Positions 17,081-25,367 of a stretch of DNA of 64,000 nucleotides are shown one piece after another. The DNA is from Caballeronia choica. GTDB taxonomy: Bacteria; Pseudomonadota; Gammaproteobacteria; Burkholderiales; Burkholderiaceae. The stretch spans positions 1 to 64,000 of the forward strand of contig NZ_FCON02000033.1 of NCBI RefSeq assembly GCF_001544535.1, given 5' to 3'. Under the pieces are notes generated by a model. That model was not told the origin of the DNA and did not search any database. It saw only the letters and a list, made by a program, of their open reading frames with translations. Within the stretch, counting starts at the first letter, position 1. The number at the start of each line of letters is the position of its first letter. The translations under genes and the position numbers were made by a program.

Positions 17081-18304
17081 ATGCAGGACACGAATACCAC
17101 CACACTCGCACCCGAGGCATTCGCGCTAGTCGCGGCGGACGGCTGCCCGATTCGCGGCTTCGTCTGGCGTCATGGCAAACCTCGTGCGGGCGACTGGTGC
17201 GGCCTGCACAAGTCCGACGCAAGCGCGCGGCCGGTAGTGATCGTCAACGCAGCGACGTCAGTGCGTTGCCGTTACTACTTCCGGTTCGCGGCATTCCTCT
17301 TCCGACACGGCTGCGACGCGATTGTCTACGACTACCGCGGCATCGGCGAATCGCGGCCCCGGGCGCTGCGCGGGTTTCGCGCATCGTGGCTCGATTGGGG
17401 GCGACTCGATTTCGAAGCGGTGCTGCAATACGTGGCGCTCGAATTTCCGGGCCAACCGGTCGACGTCGTCGCGCACAGCATCGGCGGCGTTGTCATCGGG
17501 CTCGCGCCGTCGAACGCGATGATCCGGCGCATCGTCACGGTGGGCGCGCAGTACGCGCATTGGCGCGATTATGCGTCGGGCCGCAAGTTGACGATGCTGT
17601 GGCGCTGGCATGTGCTGATGCCGATTCTCGCAATCCTCGCCGGCTATGTGCCGGCCAGGCGCCTCGGCTGGATGGAGGACACGCCCAAGGGCGTGGCGTT
17701 CTCGTGGAGCCGCAGCAAGGCGCGTTTCGAAGACACCTTCAGGCGCGGGGCGTTCGCCCTCGGCGACGCGGAACGCGCGCAACTCGTCGCACAGTTCTCG
17801 GCGGTGCGCGCGCCGCTTCTCGCGATCAGCGTGACCGACGACGAGTTCGGCACCGTGCCCGCGATCGAACGGCTGCTCCGCTATTTCACGGGCAGCGCGC
17901 TCACGCATTTGCGCATCGCGCCGAGACAGATCGGTCAGCCGGCGATCGGGCATTTCGCGTTTTTTCACAGCCGTTTCGAAGACAGCCTCTGGCCGATCGC
18001 GCTCACATGGCTGAAGTCAGGGGCATTGCGGCAGCGACATCCGGGCAGCGTCGTGTTTCAGCGGGCTCGCCCGGAGCGCGAAGCAACCGCCGCGCACGAA
18101 CAACCATCCGGCTATCACCCGGTTGTTGCAACTGCGACACCCCAGCCAACCAGCAGCAACCCCTCCGCAAGAGGAAGCCATCGCGCTTGCGGCAGCATTT
18201 TTTCCAGCATCACGCAGATCGACAGAGCGGCAACCCAAAGCACGTTCATGACGCCAAACACGAAGAGCAACGCCATGAGTGCCCCGCAACAGCCGACGCA
18301 GTAG
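17081..18304 (+). CDS. alpha/beta hydrolase with read-through C-terminus
   Basis: The start is taken at MQDTNTTTLAPEAFALVAAD, where GGAG precedes the ATG. The fold core is visible: VVIVNAATSVRCRYYFRFAAFLFRHG, YDYRGIGESRP, and the nucleophile elbow VAHSIGGVVIG (Ser). A late His in QPAIGHFAFFHS could complete the triad. This is the COG4757-like predicted hydrolase group, which is normally about 300 residues. Here the frame stays open for about 90 further residues of low-complexity Ser/Pro/Thr sequence and overlaps the convergent DUF2182 gene by 190 bp. The natural stop has probably been lost by a small deletion or frameshift near 18050. Confidence 0.75.
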   Translation: MQDTNTTTLAPEAFALVAADGCPIRGFVWRHGKPRAGDWCGLHKSDASARPVVIVNAATSVRCRYYFRFAAFLFRHGCDAIVYDYRGIGESRPRALRGFRASWLDWGRLDFEAVLQYVALEFPGQPVDVVAHSIGGVVIGLAPSNAMIRRIVTVGAQYAHWRDYASGRKLTMLWRWHVLMPILAILAGYVPARRLGWMEDTPKGVAFSWSRSKARFEDTFRRGAFALGDAERAQLVAQFSAVRAPLLAISVTDDEFGTVPAIERLLRYFTGSALTHLRIAPRQIGQPAIGHFAFFHSRFEDSLWPIALTWLKSGALRQRHPGSVVFQRARPEREATAAHEQPSGYHPVVATATPQPTSSNPSARGSHRACGSIFSSITQIDRAATQSTFMTPNTKSNAMSAPQQPTQ

Positions 18305-18915
18305 GCCCCGTGGCGGAACCCCATGATCCAGGCACCGAGTGTGCCGTCGCGCCATTCGTTCAGAAGAAAACCGAGTGGGGAAGCACACTTGCCAAGGCAC
18401 GCCTGCTTTAAAGGTGTCAGTTGGAAGACTCCGGCAGCGACCAGGAGAGCGCCTCCAAGCAGCGGGGTGGCGCTCACCATCATCGGTGTAACGAGACGGG
18501 CTTCGAGCAAGCCCCACTGCGCGAGCGTGGCCAACAGGCTGAAGCTGGACCACACAGCCAGGTAGCCGAGAACAAATACGCCCGTGTGTGCATAAGGCAG
18601 CCGTTGCGCACGTCGCTGGCGGCTCAGGAACGCGAAGCTCAGAACCATCGGTACGATCGACGGCAGCATCATGGCGGCCATCATGATGGCCCACATCGAC
18701 AGCACCAGCAGCAGATCGACGGCGCCCCAATCCGTCATGCGCGGCATGATGGCCATGGCGGCCCCCGCGTCCATGTGCTCCATGCCCCAGCTCATGTACA
18801 GCAGGTAAGCCCACGCGAGCGCCGCGGCGGCCGCGAGTCCCGACAGTACGATCACGCGGTCCCGCACCGGCAGCCGTCGCGCCACGAACCCTCCGCGAAA
18901 ACCTCGCTCAGCCAT
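18115..18915 (-). CDS. DUF2182 predicted metal-binding membrane protein (copy 2)
   Basis: 266 residues with about six membrane segments. It has the Met-rich helix LSMWAIMMAAMMLPSIVPMVL and a C-terminal HGAYCVGCCGALMALLF cluster (His plus three Cys). Its start overlaps the end of the DUF1326 gene by 8 bp, so the two are coupled. DUF1326 and DUF2182 are repeatedly found together in proteobacteria, which suggests a joint, possibly metal-related role. The 3' end is overlapped by the run-on of the hydrolase gene. Confidence 0.87.
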   Translation of the reverse strand: MAERGFRGGFVARRLPVRDRVIVLSGLAAAAALAWAYLLYMSWGMEHMDAGAAMAIMPRMTDWGAVDLLLVLSMWAIMMAAMMLPSIVPMVLSFAFLSRQRRAQRLPYAHTGVFVLGYLAVWSSFSLLATLAQWGLLEARLVTPMMVSATPLLGGALLVAAGVFQLTPLKQACLGKCASPLGFLLNEWRDGTLGAWIMGFRHGAYCVGCCGALMALLFVFGVMNVLWVAALSICVMLEKMLPQARWLPLAEGLLLVGWGVAVATTG

Positions 18916-19510
18916 GGTAGGCGAACGGAGAATAGAAGCCGTTTCGGTCGGAGATTTCCCTGGAGAAACCGTGGTCGGTGAAGCTAAAGCGCGTCGATTT
19001 CCCGATCACCGTCGCAAACCCCGGGACAGGGGTAAACGGGTGATTGCTGATGGTGACGTCGCCTCCATCCTGACCAGACAACGCTTCGATTTCCATGTCC
19101 GCCACATCGGGTATGCGAAGGCTGCGACGCTTCCCGTCGAGGTGGTAGTCGATCGCGGCCGGTTTGACGCCCATGACTTCGCCAATCAACGGGCCCAGCG
19201 CGGAAAGCGGCCCCCCGGCTTGACCGGAGAAGATCTTACCCAACGCCTCTTGCTGCTCTGGCGTCCCGCGTTCGTCGAGATAAAGCGCCACTTTCCACTT
19301 GGTTTGCAGCATGTGACCCGGCGAATACGCAAACATAGCGATGTTGAGTCCGTCCAGTGTCACGTCGACGAACTCGCCTTGATCGACGTGCCAACCGATC
19401 AGCACCGCGCAGTCGCCATCCGACGGCGGACTGAGACAAACGCAACTGCACGGGGCGTAGCAGTTGCAGCTTTCGAAATACGTACCGGCAACCTTCCAGC
19501 TCTCGGCCAT
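18908..19510 (-). CDS. DUF1326 domain protein
   Basis: 200 residues starting at MAESWKVAGTYFESCNCYAP; CGGAG lies upstream. The N-terminal Cys-rich motif ESCNCYAPCSCVCLSPP is the signature of DUF1326 (COG5588) and looks like a metal site. The rest is a single beta-rich domain. It is first in a two-gene unit with DUF2182. An unrelated function cannot be excluded, since no member has a settled role. Confidence 0.85.
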   Translation of the reverse strand: MAESWKVAGTYFESCNCYAPCSCVCLSPPSDGDCAVLIGWHVDQGEFVDVTLDGLNIAMFAYSPGHMLQTKWKVALYLDERGTPEQQEALGKIFSGQAGGPLSALGPLIGEVMGVKPAAIDYHLDGKRRSLRIPDVADMEIEALSGQDGGDVTISNHPFTPVPGFATVIGKSTRFSFTDHGFSREISDRNGFYSPFAYHG

Positions 19511-19703
19511 GGCATTGATCTCCGTCGTTCGGACGCGCGTTTGCACGCGTCAGTGGCGATTCCGGACGCCGAACTGGCGAGCGAATCAATTCAAGTCTAG
19601 GTCGAAATGGCCGGGGGACGACTCAAAGCTCATGGGTACCCGGTGCGGGTGACACACTTGCTGTCGATGAACGAACGTTCGTCTTTGATAATCGGATAAC
19701 CGG

Positions 19704-21029
19704 TTACGGAGCGGGTCCAACGCCCGAACGTCCGGCCGACGGGCTTCCCGAGTCGACGGAGACTTGAGCGTCAGACGCGCCCAACGCCGCCGCAAGCTTC
19801 CCGCGATCGAGTTCACCTTCCCACGCCGACACGACGATCGTCGCCACGCCATTACCGACGATGTTCGTCAACGCCCGGCATTCGGACATGAAACGATCGA
19901 TGCCCAGAATCAACACCATCGCGCTGACGGGAACGGTCGGCACGACGGAAAGGCTCGCGGCGAGCGTGATGAAGCCCGCGCCGGTCACGCCCGTCGATCC
20001 CTTCGACGTCAGCATCGTGACGAGCAAAAGCGTGACTTCCTGCGCGAAGGACAAGTGCGTATTGGTCGCCTGCGCGAGAAACAGCACGGCGAGCGTCATG
20101 TAGATGTTGGTGCCGTCCAGATTGAACGAATACCCGGTCGGCACGACGAGGCCCACGACACCGCGCGGACAACCCAACCGTTCGAGCTTGTCCATCAGTT
20201 GCGGCAATGCGGCCTCGGACGTCGAGGTGCCGAGCACGATCAGCAGTTCGTCGCGGATATACGCGAGAAAGCGCCAGAGACTGAATCCGCACAAGCGCGC
20301 GACGATGCCGAGCACGATGGCGACGAACAGGAATGCAGTGAGATAGAACGCGCCGATCAGCTTCAGCATCGGCAGCAGCGAGACGATGCCGTAGCGCCCT
20401 ATCGTGAAGGCCATCGCTCCGAACGCGCCAATCGGCGCGAGACTCGTGATCATCCCGACGATGCGAAAAAACGCCTTCGACAATGTCTCGACCAGACGCG
20501 TGACGGGCGCGGCAGGCTCGCCCATCAGCGCCAATGCCGTGCCAAACAGCATCGCGATCAGCAACACGGGGAGAATGTCGCCCTGCACCAATGCACCGAG
20601 AAACGTCTCGGGTATCACGTGCGCGATGAATCCGGCGATGCCGTCACCTTGTGCAGCCTGCATCGCATAGCCCGATACGGCGTGTGCGTCGAGTGTCGCC
20701 GGATCGACGTCGAAGCCCTTGCCGGGCGTGAGCACATGTGCGGCAAGCAAGCCGATCGCCAGTGCGAGCGTCGATGCGGCCTCGAAGTAAAGCAACGCCT
20801 TGCCGCCGACACGTCCAACCTTCTTCATGTCCTGCATGCCCGCGATGCCGGTGACGACCGTGCAGAAAATCACCGGCCCGATAATCATGCGCACGAGCTT
20901 GATGAACAGATCGCCGAGCGGTTTCAGCGCGGTCGCGGCTTGCGGTGCGAAATGTCCGAGCAGCACGCCAGCGGCGATGGCTGCCAGCACCTGAACGTAC
21001 AGAATGGCGTAGAACGGCTTGCGTTTCAT
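19704..21029 (-). CDS. dctA: C4-dicarboxylate:cation symporter (DctA family)
   Basis: 441 residues starting at [20 protein letters not shown] with AAAAGGAGGAGAC upstream, one of the best ribosome sites in the window. The signatures [20 protein letters not shown], the Ser-rich hairpin [35 protein letters not shown] and [22 protein letters not shown] are diagnostic for DctA (fumarate, succinate, malate uptake). It is the last gene of the unit dehalogenase-leuC2-leuD2-dctA, 106 bp after leuD2. The substrate in this context may be a less common dicarboxylate. Confidence 0.9.
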   Translation of the reverse strand: MKRKPFYAILYVQVLAAIAAGVLLGHFAPQAATALKPLGDLFIKLVRMIIGPVIFCTVVTGIAGMQDMKKVGRVGGKALLYFEAASTLALAIGLLAAHVLTPGKGFDVDPATLDAHAVSGYAMQAAQGDGIAGFIAHVIPETFLGALVQGDILPVLLIAMLFGTALALMGEPAAPVTRLVETLSKAFFRIVGMITSLAPIGAFGAMAFTIGRYGIVSLLPMLKLIGAFYLTAFLFVAIVLGIVARLCGFSLWRFLAYIRDELLIVLGTSTSEAALPQLMDKLERLGCPRGVVGLVVPTGYSFNLDGTNIYMTLAVLFLAQATNTHLSFAQEVTLLLVTMLTSKGSTGVTGAGFITLAASLSVVPTVPVSAMVLILGIDRFMSECRALTNIVGNGVATIVVSAWEGELDRGKLAAALGASDAQVSVDSGSPSAGRSGVGPAP

Positions 21030-21134
21030 GTCTCCTCCTTTTCGAGGCAAAGGGATGCCCTTCCCTTCTTCGATCGGAAGGGAATCGGCAGAGTGGAATC
21101 GTGGATACCGTCGCGGCGCGCGACGGATGAGCGG

Positions 21135-21749
21135 TTACATCACCTGGGCCCAGGCGTGCCGCGCGAAGTGCGCGCATTCGAACGCTTCGATTGCGGCGAG
21201 GGAGTCGAGCGTCAGATCGACGGTGTCCATGCCGTCGATCACCATGCGCTTATGGCGAGCGCCGATCGGATACGTGTATTGTTCGCCGGACCCGGACGTC
21301 ACGATTTGACGTTCGAGATCGATCGAAATCGATGCGCCGGGCGTTTCGATCGCCTCCCGCGTCAGCGCATCGACGACACCGCGCTCCAGTTGAACCAGCA
21401 GCAGACGGTTGTTCATCGCGTTCGAATAGAAGATCTCCGCGAAGCTCGGCGCAATCACCGCCTGAAAACCGTATTGCTGGAGACCCCACACCGCATGTTC
21501 GCGACTCGATCCGCAGCCGAAGTTCGCGCCGCCGATCAGGATGCGCGCGTTCGCATAAGCGCTCTGGTTGAGCACGCAGCCCGCGCGTGGCGCACCGTGC
21601 TCGTCGAAACGCAGGTCGTACAGCAGACCGTCGGCGAGACCCGCCCTGTCGATGATGCGCAGGAACTGCTTCGGCATGATCTGGTCGGTGTCGAGGTTAT
21701 CGATGGGCAACGGCGCCGCGCTGCCTTCGATGGTCGTGAGTCGCGTCAT
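21135..21749 (-). CDS. LeuD paralogue, small subunit of an aconitase-family hydro-lyase
   Basis: 204 residues starting at MTRLTTIEGSAAPLPIDNLD; GGAGG lies ten bases upstream. Swivelling-domain motifs DNLDTDQIMPKQFLR and [20 protein letters not shown] are intact. It overlaps the leuC2 stop by four bases (ATGA). A complete housekeeping leuD exists at 48304-48954 in the leucine operon, so this copy is likely specialised. LeuCD relatives include maleate hydratase, citraconate (methylmalate) hydratase and dimethylmaleate hydratase. Co-location with DctA and a DmlR-like LysR favours a C4/C5 dicarboxylic acid substrate; this is inference. Confidence 0.85.
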   Translation of the reverse strand: MTRLTTIEGSAAPLPIDNLDTDQIMPKQFLRIIDRAGLADGLLYDLRFDEHGAPRAGCVLNQSAYANARILIGGANFGCGSSREHAVWGLQQYGFQAVIAPSFAEIFYSNAMNNRLLLVQLERGVVDALTREAIETPGASISIDLERQIVTSGSGEQYTYPIGARHKRMVIDGMDTVDLTLDSLAAIEAFECAHFARHAWAQVM

Positions 21750-23164
21750 GATGCGTGTTCCTCCAGTGTGCGGACATCGGTGATGCAGCCGGTGAGCGCG
21801 GCCGCGGCCGCCATCGCAGGGCTCATCAGATGCGTGCGGCCGCCGCGTCCCTGGCGGCCCTCGAAATTGCGGTTGGTCGTCGAAGCGCAGCGTTCGCCAG
21901 CTTCGAGCACGTCGTCGTTCATCGCGAGGCACATCGAGCAGCCCGGCTCGCGCCACTCGAAGCCCGCGTCGATCAGCGCCCTTGCGATGCCTTCCTGTTC
22001 GGCCGCCCGGCGCACGCTGCCCGATCCCGGCACGACCATGGCGCGCACGCCTTCTGCGACGCGCTTGCCGCGCACGATCCCCGCGACCGTGCGCAAGTCT
22101 TCGATGCGCCCGTTGGTGCACGAGCCGATGAACACGCGGTCGATGCGCGTGCCCGCGAGCCGTTGACCGGCCGTGAGTCCCATGTAGTCGAGCGCCCGGC
22201 GCAGCGACGTGGCGGCTTCGGGTGTCGCCTGCGCGGCTTCATCGGGAATCGGCTGATCGATGGCGACCGCCTGATCCGGGCTTGTGCCCCAGGTGACGAA
22301 GGGCGAAATCTGCTGCGCGTCGAAGCGGTACTCGGTGTCGAAGCGCGCGCCGCCATCGGAATACAGGCCGCGCCAGTCTTCGAGCGCGGCTTGCCACGCC
22401 GCATCGTCGAGCGATGGCGCGTGGGCGCGCACGTAGTCAAAAGTGGTCTGGTCCGGGGCAATCAGCGCGGCGCGCGCGCCGGCTTCCACGGTCATGTTGC
22501 ACAAGGTCATGCGCGCTTCGGCCGAAAGCGATGCGATGGTCGACCCATCGAACTCGACGGCATAGCCGCGCGCACCTTGTGCGCCGATCCGGCTGACGAG
22601 CCAGATGACCACGTCTTTCGAGGACGTGCCGTACGGCAGCGCGCCATCGATCGTGATGCGCATCGTCCGCGCGATCCGATAAGCCAGCGTCTGCGTCGCC
22701 AGCACGTGCTCGACTTCCGACGTGCCGATGCCAAAGCCCAGTGCGCCGAGCGCGCCGTAGGTAGTCGTATGGCTGTCGCCGCACAGCACGACCATGCCGG
22801 GACGAATCAGCCCGAGTTCCGGAGCGACGATGTGCTCGATGCCTTGCAGCGGATCGTTCGCGGCGAGGAGCCGGATGCCGGCTCGCTCGCAGTTGCGCGC
22901 AAGGTTCTGCGCCTGCAACAGCGACGCCGCATCGCGTATCACGCGCGGCGACTCCGCGTGCGTGGGGATGATGTGGCTCACGACGGCGAGCTGCTGTCGC
23001 GGACGCCGCACCGCAAGGCCGCGCGCTTCGAGTGAGCTGAAAGCCTGCGGACTGGTGTACTCGTTCATCAGATGCAGATCGACGTAGAGCAGCACGTTGT
23101 GTTCGTCGATGCGCGACACGAGATGCGAATCGACGAGCTTGTGGTAGAGGGTTCGGTCGGACAT
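21746..23164 (-). CDS. LeuC paralogue, large [4Fe-4S] subunit of an aconitase-family hydro-lyase
   Basis: 472 residues starting at MSDRTLYHKLVDSHLVSRID. The iron-sulphur cysteines are retained in FIGSCTNGRIEDL and [11 protein letters not shown], as is the substrate-loop GDSHTTTYGALGALGFGIGT, so the enzyme should be active. It clearly differs from the leucine-operon LeuC at 46707-48116. Its start lies 4 bp after the dehalogenase stop codon, so the genes are co-translated. It is probably annotated automatically as 3-isopropylmalate dehydratase; context argues for another hydroxyacid. Confidence 0.87.
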   Translation of the reverse strand: MSDRTLYHKLVDSHLVSRIDEHNVLLYVDLHLMNEYTSPQAFSSLEARGLAVRRPRQQLAVVSHIIPTHAESPRVIRDAASLLQAQNLARNCERAGIRLLAANDPLQGIEHIVAPELGLIRPGMVVLCGDSHTTTYGALGALGFGIGTSEVEHVLATQTLAYRIARTMRITIDGALPYGTSSKDVVIWLVSRIGAQGARGYAVEFDGSTIASLSAEARMTLCNMTVEAGARAALIAPDQTTFDYVRAHAPSLDDAAWQAALEDWRGLYSDGGARFDTEYRFDAQQISPFVTWGTSPDQAVAIDQPIPDEAAQATPEAATSLRRALDYMGLTAGQRLAGTRIDRVFIGSCTNGRIEDLRTVAGIVRGKRVAEGVRAMVVPGSGSVRRAAEQEGIARALIDAGFEWREPGCSMCLAMNDDVLEAGERCASTTNRNFEGRQGRGGRTHLMSPAMAAAAALTGCITDVRTLEEHAS

Positions 23165-23168
23165 GGGA

Positions 23169-24047
23169 TTACTCGGTGAGAAAGGGCAACACGTGTTCGA
23201 GCAGTCGCTCAGGCGCTTCTTCGGGAATGTAGTGACCGCAAGGCAGTGCTTCGCCGCGCACTTGCGGCGCATACGCCCGCCATTCGGCAAGCGGATCGAA
23301 GCACTGCTCGACGACGCCTTGCGCGCCCCACAACGCCATGAACGGACAGGCGATGTGCTGCCGTGAATCGAGCGTCGCGCGGTCGTGTTCGAGGTCGATC
23401 GTCACGCTCGCGCGGTAGTCCTCGCAGATGCCGTGCGCAGTAGCGGGATCGGACAGGCAGCGCAGATATTCCGCGTAGGCCGCTGCGGTGAAGGGCGCGA
23501 GGCCCGCGCTGCGCGCCCCGATGGTCTGCTTGAGATAGAGATCCGGGTCCGCGCGGATCAGCGTCTCCGGGAACGGCGCGGGGCGCACCAGCATGAACCA
23601 GTGCCAGTAGGCACGCGCGAAGTCGAATGAGGTCTGCTCGTACATCGCGAGCGTCGGCGCGACATCGAGTGTGATGAGCCGCGTCACGGAGGCGGGATGA
23701 TCGAGCGCCATCCGCGCCGCGACACGCCCGCCTCGGTCGTGTCCGATCACCGCGAACGATGCGTGGCCGAGACCGCGCATGAGTTCGATCTGGTCGAGCG
23801 CCATCCGGCGCTTCGCGTAGTTCGCGTGGCCGGCGACACCCGGCGGCTTGCCGCTGTCGCCATAGCCGCGCAAGTCGGCGGCGATCACCGTGAAGTGTTC
23901 CGCGAGCATTGGCGCGACCTTGTGCCAGATCGCGTGAGTCTGCGGATGGCCGTGCAAAAGCAGTAGCGCGGGACCGCGTCCACCTTTGATCGCATGAATC
24001 CGGATGCCGTCGACGATTGTCGATGCATCGTTGAAGCCTTCGAACAT
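23169..24047 (-). CDS. haloacetate (fluoroacetate) dehalogenase family hydrolase
   Basis: 292 residues, alpha/beta-hydrolase fold. Residues equivalent to the characterised FAc-DEX from Burkholderia sp. FA1 fall at the same numbers: Asp104 nucleophile in GHDRGGR, Arg105 and Arg108 (carboxylate binding), Asp128, His149-Trp150 (halide pocket, in AYWHWF) and a catalytic His272 in CGHYIPEEAPE. The length (FA1 enzyme about 294) and the MFEGF start also agree. The enzyme would release halide from 2-haloacids to give the hydroxyacid. It is the first gene of an operon with LeuC2/LeuD2/DctA and diverges from a LysR gene. An epoxide hydrolase role is less likely given Arg105/Arg108 and His-Trp. Confidence 0.85.
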   Translation of the reverse strand: MFEGFNDASTIVDGIRIHAIKGGRGPALLLLHGHPQTHAIWHKVAPMLAEHFTVIAADLRGYGDSGKPPGVAGHANYAKRRMALDQIELMRGLGHASFAVIGHDRGGRVAARMALDHPASVTRLITLDVAPTLAMYEQTSFDFARAYWHWFMLVRPAPFPETLIRADPDLYLKQTIGARSAGLAPFTAAAYAEYLRCLSDPATAHGICEDYRASVTIDLEHDRATLDSRQHIACPFMALWGAQGVVEQCFDPLAEWRAYAPQVRGEALPCGHYIPEEAPERLLEHVLPFLTE

Positions 24048-24164
24048 GATTGTCTCCCAACGTTTAACGGAGTCTAATTGATGACTTCACAGAACGGGTT
24101 TCCTTGAAAGCATTCCGGCCGTAACCGTGAGGAACGAATCTGTTCGAAACTCTGGAGCATTGAA
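24048..24164. promoter_or_regulatory. divergent promoter region, dehalogenase operon / LysR
   Basis: 117 bp between the two starts. The inverted repeat CGAA-TCTG-TTCG (about 24136-24147) is a plausible LysR-type site close to the LysR start. No clear -35/-10 pair could be assigned by eye. Confidence 0.4.
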
Positions 24165-25067
24165 ATGGATGGCTTCTCCGACCTGAACCTCTTCTCGCTC
24201 GTGGCGCGGCATCGCAATCTGGCTGCGGCCGCGCGCGAGCTGGGCGTGACGCCGCCCGCCGTCAGCAAGCGGCTCGCACAACTGGAACGGCGTCTTGGCG
24301 TGCGCTTGATGAATCGCACGACGCGGCGCCTGAGCCTGACGCCGGAGGGTGAAGTGTACTTGTCGAACGGCTCGCGCATTCTCGACGAACTGTCGGAACT
24401 GGAGCAACTCGTCACGCAGAGCCGCGGCGAGCCGGCCGGCCTCTTGCGCGTCAACGCGTCGTTCGGCTTCGGGCGGGCGCGTGTCGCGCCGGCGGTGTCC
24501 GAGTTCATCGCGCGCTATCCCGCGATCAAGATCCTGTTGCAACTGACCGACCGGCCCATGAGCCTGCAGGAAGAAGGCTTCGATATAGGCATCCGCTTCG
24601 GCGAGGTGCCTGACGCGCGTGTCAACGCGCGCTTGTTGCTCGAGAACCGGAGGATAGTTTGCGCGTCGCCTGAGTACCTGGCGCGGCATGGCAAGCCATC
24701 AGTACCGCACGATCTGACGCGCCATGCATGCATCGTGCTGCGCGAGAACGAGTCGGCTTATGGCACATGGCATTTTGCGCGCGGCAAGCGCACGGAGACC
24801 GTTAAGGTCGACGGCGCATTGTCGTGCAACGATGGCAGCGTGGTGCTTCGGTGGGCACTGGAAGGTCGCGGCATCGTCGTGCGATCGCAATGGGAGATCG
24901 AGGGGCATCTCGCGCAAGCAGAGCTCATACCTCTGCTTGCGGAATGGGCGCTGCCGGACGCCAACATTCATGCGATTTACCTGGAGCGTAACCAGCTTTC
25001 AATGAAGCTCAGAACCTTCGTCGACTTTCTGGGGACGTACCTCCGCGCGCCTGGAAAGGTTGCATGA
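24165..25067 (+). CDS. LysR family regulator (DmlR/PecT-like)
   Basis: 300 residues. HTH at residues ~15-50 (ARHRNLAAAARELGVTPPAVSKRLAQLE) with the LMNRTTRRLSLTPEGE wing typical of the large DmlR-like group, and an effector domain LLRVNASFGFGRARVAPAVS. DmlR itself controls D-malate use in E. coli. Divergent orientation to the dehalogenase-leuC2-leuD2-dctA genes makes it their likely activator. Confidence 0.88.
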   Translation: MDGFSDLNLFSLVARHRNLAAAARELGVTPPAVSKRLAQLERRLGVRLMNRTTRRLSLTPEGEVYLSNGSRILDELSELEQLVTQSRGEPAGLLRVNASFGFGRARVAPAVSEFIARYPAIKILLQLTDRPMSLQEEGFDIGIRFGEVPDARVNARLLLENRRIVCASPEYLARHGKPSVPHDLTRHACIVLRENESAYGTWHFARGKRTETVKVDGALSCNDGSVVLRWALEGRGIVVRSQWEIEGHLAQAELIPLLAEWALPDANIHAIYLERNQLSMKLRTFVDFLGTYLRAPGKVA

Positions 25068-25367
25068 AGCACGATGCTTGAATCACGAGAAGCATCGATC
25101 TCCGAGGAACTCTGCTAACCGCTCGTCCGTAGTCGTAGCGACAAAGCTGCGTCCCTCGGAGCCGCCGGCTGCTTCGACACGCCGGGCGCCTCATGAAGCG
25201 AGAACAGCAAGCCGCTGCTCGTCTCGAAGAACACTTGCGGAACAGACAGACATCAATGGCAATTGGCCTTTTCACCGGCCAGACCACTCGCGATTGAAGG
25301 CCCGCGGAATGCAGGCCTTCAGCGGCGGCGGTAAAGCGAACCGTCCGCATTGCGAGAGAAGTGCGGC
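25068..25367. other. intergenic region, nothing recognised
   Basis: 300 bp between convergent genes. No hairpin-plus-T terminator or credible ORF was seen. Confidence 0.4.

Noticed and set aside
19764-22166. 800-codon plus-strand frame opposite dctA and leuD2
   Set aside because: Arg/His-rich, low-complexity and antisense to well-supported genes.
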